This document shows positions 56,718-64,000 of a stretch of DNA of 64,000 bases, in pieces. A program made the translations under genes and the position numbers. Every line of letters starts with the position of its first letter. Position 1 is the first letter of the stretch. The notes under the pieces were generated by a model. It saw nothing but the letters and a program-made list of their open reading frames with translations. It was not told the DNA's origin and made no database searches. This DNA is from Thinopyrum elongatum (lineage: Eukaryota > Streptophyta > Magnoliopsida > Poales > Poaceae), in the NCBI GenBank assembly GCA_011799875.1, contig CM022302.1, forward strand, positions 300,649,048-300,713,047, written 5' to 3'.

Positions 56718-57674
56718 TTATAGATGTTGCATGTGAAACTTGGTTCTTGTGCAGTTATGTAATGGGGTAGCTAGCTATATGCCTATATGGTGTAACTGTG
56801 TGCTAAAGCTATATGATGTTCTACTCTGACGTATTTCAATTATGAAATCCTTGTTCCGTAATATGAAAATGAAATTTATTGTGTGCTTAATATGAAATGT
56901 CAATTTGATTAATAAATGGATTATTAATAATAGGCCAATTAGCATGCTTATTGGGTTTTTCTATTGCAAATGGTTATTGAGACAACACTGTGGGCGATGA
57001 CCTCAGACAACCCACACAGTTTCTAGGAAGAAAACGTGTTGGATCAATGAACAATCACACACAACTTCCTCTTGAAAAATGTTTGTGTTAGGCCACCTTG
57101 CACAAACGTTTTCCACATAAAAAGTGTGTGTGATGGACAGCCTATGCCACACAGTTTCTTCTACGCACCGTGCGTGATGCATTCAATAACGCAAACGATA
57201 AAATTGTTAATATCGTCTGCAATGGCAACGCTATCACAAACAATTTGATGGGGAAAATTGTGTGTGATGTACGTGCGAACGGAAATGTTTGTCTGGGTTT
57301 CATCGTGTGGGATGTACATACGAACGAAAACGTTTGTCTAGGATTGTGTGGGATGTGGAGACGAACGAAAACGTTTGTCTGGGATTCATTGTGTGAGATG
57401 TACATACGAAGGGGAAACGTTTCTCTGGGATTCACTGTGTGGGATGTACTTATGAACGGAAGCGGTTGGGCCTGTATAATTGTATGCGATGGCTAGCCTG
57501 ATCGCACATGAGCTCATTTTGCCCAGCGTGTGTGACCGGAGGGCCTATCCCCGACGGTTTTTTGGGTCGTGTGGGAAGGACCCCCCTATCGCACACACTC
57601 ACTAGGGGACGGTTTAAAATGCCGTCGCGGAAATGGGTTAAAAACCATTTGTATAGTAGCTCGTTGTACCAGTA
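56718..57674 (+). repeat. B-type subterminal region and right end of CACTA-like copy 2
   Basis: No gene. 56718-56990 is the 3' flank of the B3 gene. From 57000 there are subterminal motifs, and at 57261-57470 five units of about 43 bases built on GTGTGGGATGTACATACGAA and the palindrome AACGAAAACGTTTGT. The last 134 bases match the end of copy 1 and finish GCTCGTTGTACCAGTA before AAT. Confidence 0.7.
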
Positions 57675-58140
57675 AATGCCCTGTGTAGTAAATTGGAAGG
57701 GGAGTTCAAACATATTGGTGTCACGACCTGGACACAAACATTGAGCGCCATGGCTTAAAAATCCGAAAAATTCAAAAATGATTAGAAATACATGGAACCT
57801 TGCTAGGTGTAATGACATGGCACCAAGATGTCGTGGTAAAAAAATGGCTTGTTCGACGAAAGTTTGGACACACACCCCTCATAAACTAGAGCATCTCACG
57901 AGAAGACTCGTGGTTCCGAGAGGAAACAATGCATGTTTGATGAGGAACCAGAGGTACCTTCCTCGTATGGCCTTGAAACTTTATCTACCGTTAACATGCA
58001 CTAATACAACGGTCATGTTAGAATTTAGAAATTTTGAGGGGGGCATTTGACCTTTTAAGACATTTAAGTGATTTTCTAGCCATTTGATGGTCGTAATTCA
58101 AATTGAACTACATGTACACGCGATAGAAAAGCATCATGGG
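57675..58140 (+). repeat. Continuation of the ~500-bp array of element O
   Basis: The sequence resumes at AATGCCCTGTG, exactly where 5152 broke off, and a further unit is anchored at TGGTGTCA 57716. After about 58140 the similarity ends and the gene-bearing part of element O begins. Confidence 0.8.
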
Positions 58141-58560
58141 TTGCAAAATCATTTATGTTTTACATTACATCATACAGTAATATCATGGTAACACAAAATA
58201 AGCATTTGTGCCTTACATTTGGAAAAAATGTAAATATCTGGCAAGACAATCGGGCCCCACACGATAGGCACTCTATTTTGTGCCTCGAGGTTTGGAAGGT
58301 GAGTGGCGCGGGTTATTAATCAGACACAGTTCTGTATTGGAAATCGTCAACGATTTATTTCACACATGGCTTTTGCTGCGGGAATCGTGTGCAATTCAAG
58401 CTATAGTACTCGTAAATTCCGGCGACTGGCGTGTGTACTACTCCCGTCGATCTAGAATCCGGCCGCCAATAAATACTACCCTGCTCACATCGTCCTGCCT
58501 GCATTCTCATCTAAATCCTTTCCTCGCTCACCCCCCCTCTCTCTCACACAATACTCTACC

Positions 58561-59163
58561 ATGGCGTCGTCGATTTGCCCACGCACCGACAAGGAGGCGC
58601 CGCCCCCCGTGGACGTTCAGTCATAGAGCAGTGACGAGGAGGACCCCTACGCGCCGCCGGACGAGGTTGCGCCAGAGCCCCCAACTTTGGAGTGGTTTTG
58701 GGGCCAGAACAATCTTTGTCTGTGGAAAGCGCTATCGCCGGCTGAGAAAGCCAGGCAAGTGGTGTTCAAGAAGGAGATAGCGGAGGAGGAAGCCAGGTAC
58801 CAGGCGGCCCATGAAGCCCGTGAGGCCGCCTGGGAAAAGGAGGTGATGGAGCTTTGGGGGCGGGCGCGTCGACGTGCGGAGGAGGTGTACAAAGACGGTC
58901 GGTACTTCGCCAGGAAGGCCAAAGGCACTAGGGGCCTCATCGTTGTGTGGACGTGGGCCGATATGCTACAGCGTGCTACCGACGGGGAGCTCCGGTGGGT
59001 GCCCAACGAAATGACAAGATTGTTCGCACGCGTCCGCCAGCAAGAGGCAGATCGGCACGTCAAGCGCTGCGAGGCGGAGGAGGCAGAGTACTGCCTCCGC
59101 GCTGGAAAGCCGCCACGCACCAGGGGTTCTTGGCGAGGGGCTGCCAAAATACTGCGCCCCTAA
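58561..59163 (+). pseudogene. Gene A of element O: basic/acidic coiled-coil-like protein, one stop
   Basis: ATG at 58561 follows a TATA-like AATAAATACT (about 58470) and a pyrimidine-rich leader; 58141-58560 is its upstream region. The frame of 200 codons starts MASSICPRTDKEAPPPVDVQ, meets a TAG at 58624-58626, and is otherwise open to 59161-59163. It has an acidic SSDEEDPYAPPDE, then EWFWGQNNLCLWKALSPAEK, an Ala/Glu/Arg helical stretch (EEEARYQAAHEAREAAWEKE), TWADMLQRATDGELRWVP and a basic end. No family is recognised. The single stop suggests a recent loss. 59164-59530 downstream is non-coding. Confidence 0.6.
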
Positions 59164-59533
59164 GGAGAGATTATTAGTTTTAGTATTGTTTGTTTTAAAT
59201 TTTATGCATTGTACGTAGTAGTTAAGTATCATCAAGTATATGTGATGATATTATATATATTCTGTGATGAACTACTGAATGATTAATATATATAATGAAT
59301 TTCATTTTTCTATCTATTTTTGTATACTAATTTCTATCTAGATGTTATCATCCACATGTACATAATGGAAAGCATAGACACATTGTAAGAGAACAATATA
59401 TAAGAACGGAAAACAGAGTACACACTTCAAAACAGAGCAATAAACAGCGCAATATTATGATTGTTGAGAATACATAGCGATCAACGTCAAAATGAATCAA
59501 CAAAATAAAATGCGTCCAGGACCACCAGCCTTC

Positions 59534-60295
59534 CCTATGGTATCTCTTGGCTCTGCATGAACTCATGCATGCATTCGTCCAAGTAGTTGACACGCTCGCA
59601 GTACATCTGGAGCGCTATCTCGAGCTCCAAGTTGGCTATTTCATCGGAGATCACCAGCTCGAGGATATGATGGGCATGTTCCTCTACTGCACCTAGGTGG
59701 ACACTTGGGCCAAGGAGGCGCTCGAGCCTAGCGAGCAGCGCGTTGGCATCGAGAGGGCTGCGGCCAAGGCCAACGGCGCGACCCATGCGAATGGAGTGGC
59801 CGTCATCAGGTGCAAGTATGGCGCGGTCGGCCTCTGGTGCAAGTATGGCGCGGTCGGCCTCTGCCCACTCCTAGCGAGTAATGGGGCCACTGATGGGCCG
59901 TGTACCCAGGTGAAACGCCCTGTCAACAACAGGCAAGAGCCGATGGATCCGCTCTTGCTGTGCGAAGCGCCGCGCCTCACGCTCTACGGTGCTCCAACGG
60001 TCTCGCTGTGCGGCGAGCCGCAACCTATCGGCGCGGACGTGCCTAGCTTGCTCTACGGCGCACCACCGATCATGTTGTGCGGTAGCTACAGCCTCTCGGC
60101 GTTGACATGCCTATCTTGATCTGCGGCACTAAAGCGACGTGCACCACGGGTCTGCTCAACCCTGGCGATTACGCGCAGCACGATGTCATCCATCGCGTTG
60201 TCGGGGACACCCTCAGCCTCGACGGGCCGTGGCGCCTGCTCGTTTTCCTCGTCGAGGAGGTTGATGGCAGAGGCGGCGCTTCGGTGGGTTGGCAT
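59534..60295 (-). pseudogene. Gene B of element O: Ala/Arg-rich protein, one frameshift and one stop
   Basis: ATG at 60295 opens MPTHRSAASAINLLDEENEQ and DNAMDDIVLRVIARVEQTRG. A one-base shift near 60090 is needed to continue with ARHVRADRLRLAAQRDRW and QQERIHRLLPVVDRAF, then a TAG after PISGPITR, then a duplicated nine-residue unit (EADRAILAP, a 27-bp tandem repeat at about 59810-59865), and the end LEIALQMYCERVNYLDECMH ... SQEIP at 59534. The heptad pattern suggests a coiled coil. No family is recognised. 60296-60560 upstream has a TATA-like CATAAACC and is its promoter region. Confidence 0.55.
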
Positions 60296-60569
60296 GCTTC
60301 AAAAAGGTAGAGGGGCTATAGGTTGCGCTTGTGCCTCGGTGTATCGTGCGCTGCCTAGGTTTATGCGCAATATCGCTGGGTGGCAGCGGGAAACCGATGA
60401 GGAAGTGGCGGGAAACGGTGGCGTGTTCATAAAATGCCATCAATTAATGGAAACTTAGCATAGAAGGAAGCGCGAGCTAGCACGACACGTGCTGACACAT
60501 TGCTCGCCCACAGGTGCGATCCATATACTCGTGTGCCCAACAGAGCACACTATTCACAGTAAAGAATAT

Positions 60570-60750
60570 TGTTCTGTACACAGAGAGCGTAGATGTTGTG
60601 CAGAATGAGCAAATCATGGCAAACAATTAAACTAAGGAACAGGTCGATGATGATTTCAAGAATCGCAGACAATTATTTACCAGCAAGCGTCGTTTGCCCA
60701 GAACACACACAGCTTATTAGCAAGAAATGTCTGTTATTATCAGTCTTCCC
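60570..60750 (+). repeat. Internal copy of A-type subterminal sequence
   Basis: This stretch (GTCGATGATGATTTCA, ACCAGCAAGCGTCGTTTGCCC, TTATTAGCA, GTTATTATC) matches 62165-62325 of the same element in the same orientation, by eye about 80 percent. It lies between gene B and the exonuclease-like gene. Confidence 0.65.
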
Positions 60751-60789
60751 ACACAATTAGTCAATGCACCCTTATCCGTTGCCCACGTT

Positions 60790-61075
60790 CACCTCAGCGT
60801 GCCAGCATCTACTCGCGTCCCTCGGCGCGCTCTACTCGACGTTAGGCGGCCGCGGTGCGCTCAGCTCACGCCCCTCGACGTGCTATGCTCTCGCGTCCCT
60901 CGGCGCGCTCTGCTCCCGTCCCTCCGCGCGCTCGGCTTGTGGACGGCTATTACCTACGTGTTCAACTGCTATATGCATATGGTTGCTCGCCATTGAGGTG
61001 GCCGCGGAGCGCTCTGCTCGCGTCCCTCCACACGCTCTGCTCTCGCGTCCTCCGCGCGCGCTCTGCCAGCAGTTG
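60790..61075 (+). repeat. GC-rich degenerate repeats upstream of the exonuclease-like gene
   Basis: Variants of GCGTCCCTCGGCGCGCTCTG recur about every 20-40 bases in two blocks (60790-60945 and 61005-61075). The second block matches 8504-8580 of copy 2 in inverted orientation. The long frame across it (from 60855) is open only because of the composition. A TATA-like ATTATAATC lies at about 61240. Confidence 0.6.
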
Positions 61076-61337
61076 GGGCTGGCGCATGATCACGTTGGGG
61101 GCCCATATCCATGCGGTTGTGTCGCGCGTGTCGCCACGATGTAGTTACGTGCAGCACGGTGGAGTTACGTGCTGCAAAAACTACCATCCGGGCATGCCGA
61201 TATTTCAGGCTGTCCGGCTTCCCATTAATTCCTGCAACCATTATAATCTTAGTCTCTTCAACCTTTCGATCGCGCCCCACAACACAACAAGCACACCCAC
61301 GACGACACATACAGAGAGGATATCTAGCGACGCTCCA

Positions 61338-62018
61338 ATGGAGTTCGACGTGCATCAAGTGGAGACCCACGTGAGGGAGAAGGATCTCTCAGTGGTGTAC
61401 ACCATCGACCCGGCCGTGGTGGAGGACTACATTAACACCGTGGAGCACTTGCTTGCTCAGGACAAGTACAAATTGGTCGGCATCAACCTCCAGTACACCG
61501 GCGGTCATCCCGGGATAGATCAGAAGGTTGCCATTGCCCAGTTGTGCGTGCACCATCACGTCCTCATCTACCACTACTGCCTGGCCACAAAGCCTTGCGA
61601 ACGTTTCGCCAGGTTTGCCAACAACGCCAACTACAAGTTCACTGCGGTGGAAACCACCGACGATGTAAAAGCGCTCCAGGTTTCGGGCTTGGCCTGCCAG
61701 AAGCTTGTCAAAATTCGTGGCCACTACAGGGTCTGGGGCAGCACGAAGAAGGACTCCCTGGTTGAACTCGCCTCGGCCATCATCGACCCATACTACGAAA
61801 AGATGAAGGAGGATGCCAGGAAAAATCCCGCATCTTGGCACGGGGCCTAGATGCGGAAGCTGGATGAAGCTCACCTCAAGTTCGTGGCCAAGAACGTGTA
61901 CACATGCTACGGGATGCACAGGCGAATGGTTGACATGAGGGAGTGTCTCCTTCCCGTAATCGACGAGGGATCGAGCCACCAACAGAGCAGTGGCGGCAAG
62001 CGTCACAAGAAGAAGTAG
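61338..62018 (+). pseudogene. WRN-type 3'-5' exonuclease-like gene of element O, one stop
   Basis: ATG at 61338 starts MEFDVHQVETHVREKDLS. The 226-codon frame is open except for a TAG at 61848-61850, where the sister copy (5870-6613) keeps Trp. The DEDD-exonuclease layout is visible: a first motif region YKLVGINLQYTGG (about residues 43-55) where D-x-E has become N-x-Q, QKVAIAQLCVHHHVLIYHYC, a second motif TTDDVKALQVSGLACQKL, LVELASAIIDPYY, and a third motif FVAKNVYTCYGMHRRM where Y-x-x-x-D is F-x-x-x-N. The tail is basic (GGKRHKKK). Known proteins of this fold trim DNA or RNA 3' ends; this one lacks most catalytic residues and is truncated. Confidence 0.8.
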
Positions 62019-62697
62019 ATGATGATTAGATGATTGTTTATCCTAGTTAATTATGCATGTAATTATTTACTTTGGTGTGTGCAAATGGCATGTGTGTACT
62101 AGCCACCTATGTAATTGGATGTTTAATTTGGTTATGTAATCATGTCCTCATAAGTATATATGTTGTTGTTGTTCTGTAGACGGAGCAAATCAAATGCACA
62201 GGAACCAAACTAGGAAACCCGTCGATGATGATTTCATCAATTTTGATAATTCTATACCAGCAAGCGTTTGCCCACAACATACACGGTTTATTAGCAGCAA
62301 TCATCTGTGTTATTATCGGTCGTCGCACACATTTCTGATTACGGACTTGTTTGCTGCGTATCACACACATCTTGTTAAGTCAAACTGTTTCTGTTGTCTT
62401 GGCTGATCGCAAACAGTTCATCCGAGTGAATGGTATGTCGTCTATCGCACACACCTTGATATGGCTGCCCATTTCTGTTTTTTGGCTCATCGCAAACAAT
62501 TCGTATGGATCAACTGTATGCCATGTATCGCACACGCAACTCTAATCTGAATCGTGTTTGATGTCTCTGCCATCGCAAACGGTTCGTATTATTGGTGACG
62601 GTTTTATTACAACACCGTTTGCGATTAATGCATCGCACACAGTGTCGTCGAAGGGTCTCTGATTGTAGTGTCGCATTAGCAGCATCCTACAGTAGTG
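62019..62697 (-). repeat. A-type subterminal region and right end of element O
   Basis: This is the inverted counterpart of 5153-5870, with repeated GTATCGCACACACCTTG, CAGTTCATCCGAGTGAA and TTTGCGATTAATGCATCGCA. It ends GCATCCTACAGTAGTG at 62697, followed by AAA. No gene. Confidence 0.75.
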
Positions 62698-63697
62698 AAA
62701 GGTTAGGTTAGATCAATGCTAAGGGGTGTATAGAGATCTTATACACTCAGTTTGCAAGAACGGATAAAAATACCAAAAGTTAGTGTATGATCATATTTAG
62801 CATATAGTGACACAAATGTCTAAAATACCCAAATTAAGATCCAACCTCCCAAAGGGAGGGCGGTGGCCGTAGCCACCATGTTTCAACATAATTGGTTTGG
62901 AACCGCAAAGATATGAACCTTGGGCCCAAGATCAATACTCATCTTTGAAGCACAAGTGCCATGTTAAATGACAGATGTGAAAGATAAATTCAATTTATGC
63001 ACTAGTAGGGATATGATAGATCATGAGTTTAACTACACTCCCCCTAGTTATGTGCCTACATCTAAACTAGATACTAGTTGAGCTTGTGTCTATTTGCAAG
63101 ATTTTCAACCCAAGTTACTCATGTCCATGATATTTAATTCATGCCTTAACTTAAAGAATCTTGCTTAATATCTCGTCAAGTTGCTTCTCAGTGCCAAAAT
63201 GGAATATCTCAATGTCTTCTCATGTCCCATGATCCCAATGAAAATGATGACAAATATCAATCTGATTGGCTCGGCTATGTTGCACGGGTTTGTTCGCGAT
63301 CTTGATTGCACTTTCATTGTCACATAAAAGAGCCACTTTGTCATATTTGACATCATAATCCATTAAAGTTTGCCTCATCGATAATAATTGTGAACAACAA
63401 ATTACGGCGGCAATGTACTCAGCTTCGGCGGTTGAGAGAGATACAAAATTTTGCTTCTTGAATGACCAACTCACCAAGAATCTCCCTAGGAATTGACAAG
63501 AGCCGAATATAGACTTCCGGCCAGCCTTATCTCCGGCCCAATCCAAATCCGAGTACCCCCACTAACTTGAAATGCGATCCATTGGGATACCAAAGGCCTA
63601 AGTTGTGGGTATGAACCAAATATTAGAGAATTATGTTCGCCGCCATAAAATTGCTCTCCTTAGGAGCGGACTGAAATCTTGCACACATACACACGCT
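62698..63697 (-). mobile_element. Fragment of a second Copia element (RNase H end)
   Basis: The minus strand from about 63560 to 63220 encodes a Copia RNase H with DLDWAGDKAGRKSI, STAEAEYIAA and LLCDNESAIKIA, then a stop after HWDHGT and broken frames. It is similar to 22813-23290 of the complete Copia, as is the non-coding part 62698-63060. A single-base shift is seen just upstream (63547-63570). Both ends are lost, on the left to element O and on the right to another LTR. Confidence 0.85.
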
Positions 63698-64000
63698 TGA
63701 TAACCCACAAGTGTAGGGGATCAGATGTATCCTTTCCGATAAGTAAGAGTGTCGACCCAACGAGGATCTAAAGGTAGAATTAATAAGTTTCAAAAAAAAT
63801 ATAGAATTAATATTCTCTCAAGTTCTATCGACCACCGATACAACTCTACACACACTAAATCTTTCCTTTACCTAGAACAAGAAATAAAACCACTTTGCAG
63901 GTAAAAGATAACTTTGCAAGATTATAAAGAACTTGGAAATAAAAGTTAGTCGCTGATATGTGGAAGAAAAATAAAGAAAAGTATTGTCCCTAATCAGTTG
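63698..64000 (-). mobile_element. Partial LTR of another retrotransposon, cut by window end
   Basis: It begins TGATAACCCACAAGTGTAGG in plus sense, the same edge motif as the Gypsy-like LTRs at 38161 and 46332, but diverges after about 30 bases (CAGATGTATCCTTTCCGATA). It is probably the 3' end of a minus-strand Gypsy LTR. No coding sequence is visible. Confidence 0.6.

Larger units (their letters stand above)
5150..57677. mobile_element. CACTA-like element copy 2, with all nested insertions (AAT duplication)
   Basis: The left end at 5153 reads CACTACTGCAGGATGG. The right end at 57674 reads, on the minus strand, TACTGGTACAACGAGC. Both sides are flanked by AAT (5150-5152 and 57675-57677), and the flanking ~500-bp repeat unit is continuous if the segment is removed (GAGTT|AAT|GCCCTG). 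A 3-bp duplication is the rule for CACTA elements. The two termini share CACT but are otherwise poorly matched, which is unusual. Subtracting the solo LTR, MITE, LINE, Copia, Gypsy-like element and tandem array leaves about 9.1 kb. No transposase is recognisable, so the element is non-autonomous. It may instead be two fused elements. Confidence 0.6.
58141..62697. mobile_element. Gene-bearing part and A-type end of CACTA-like element O
   Basis: The right end at 62697 reads CACTACTGTAGGATGC on the minus strand, like the left end of copy 2. It carries gene A, gene B and an exonuclease-like gene, all defective. The array at 3189-5152 and 57675-58140 is read as its continuation. Beyond 62697 is Copia sequence. 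The left terminus of O is not identified, and the target duplication cannot be tested. Confidence 0.55.

Noticed and set aside
60855..61337. N-terminal extension of the exonuclease-like ORF
   Set aside because: The open frame covers GC-rich degenerate repeats and a TATA-like site; the sister copy aligns from the Met at 61338 region, so the later start is better.
61380..62010. ORF of 205 codons on the minus strand opposite the exonuclease-like gene
   Set aside because: Antisense shadow; the plus-strand frame has the recognisable fold and a sister copy.
5153..62697. One giant CACTA from the A-type end at 5153 to the A-type end at 62697
   Set aside because: The two ends match as inverted repeats, but the flanks differ (AAT and AAA), and the array broken at 5152 resumes at 57675, not beyond 62697. 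Two separate elements explain this better.

Overview
This is plant nuclear DNA, almost certainly from a large-genome grass of the wheat/barley/rye group (Triticeae). The evidence is its content: deeply nested LTR retrotransposons, CACTA transposons, a LINE and a Stowaway MITE, with LTR ends, primer-binding sites and polypurine tracts of the styles common in Triticeae. I found no ordinary host gene, rRNA or tRNA. Nearly every base belongs to a mobile element. Species and family names were not tested against a database.

Layout. The oldest layer is a Copia fragment (62698-63697) next to an element I call O, which has a CACTA-like end at 62697 and carries gene A, gene B and an exonuclease-like gene. 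O contains a ~500-bp tandem array (3189-5152, continuing at 57675-58140). Two copies of a related CACTA-like element were inserted into this array. Copy 1 is seen only as its right part (1-3188). Copy 2 runs 5153-57674 and is flanked by AAT. Copy 2 has an exonuclease-like pseudogene at one end, an inverted version of the ~500-bp array in the middle, and a B3-domain gene at the other end. Without later insertions it would be only ~9.1 kb. It was enlarged by a solo LTR (6859-8503), a Stowaway MITE (8741-8976), a LINE (10928-13476), a Copia element (14429-35305, duplication CCGGC), a Gypsy-like element (38161-47743) and a tandem three-LTR Gypsy-like array (48202-56717, duplication TTATA).

The Copia element holds two further insertions: a 3.9-kb solo LTR (17110-21052, duplication GATAC) inside its extra 3' ORF, and a 5.0-kb CACTA (26415-31431, duplication TTA) between gag and protease. 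That CACTA carries the one gene in the window that reads as intact, a three-exon B3 DNA-binding protein of 298 codons.

How the parts relate. Having two copies of the CACTA-like element, plus O, lets empty sites and lesions be read directly. The two exonuclease-like genes were each stopped at a different neighbouring Trp codon. One B3 copy was stopped at a Trp and then split by the Gypsy-like element. The Copia element has almost complete coding capacity apart from a few stops and a frameshift. The two Gypsy-like elements lack reverse transcriptase and integrase and would depend on enzymes supplied from elsewhere.
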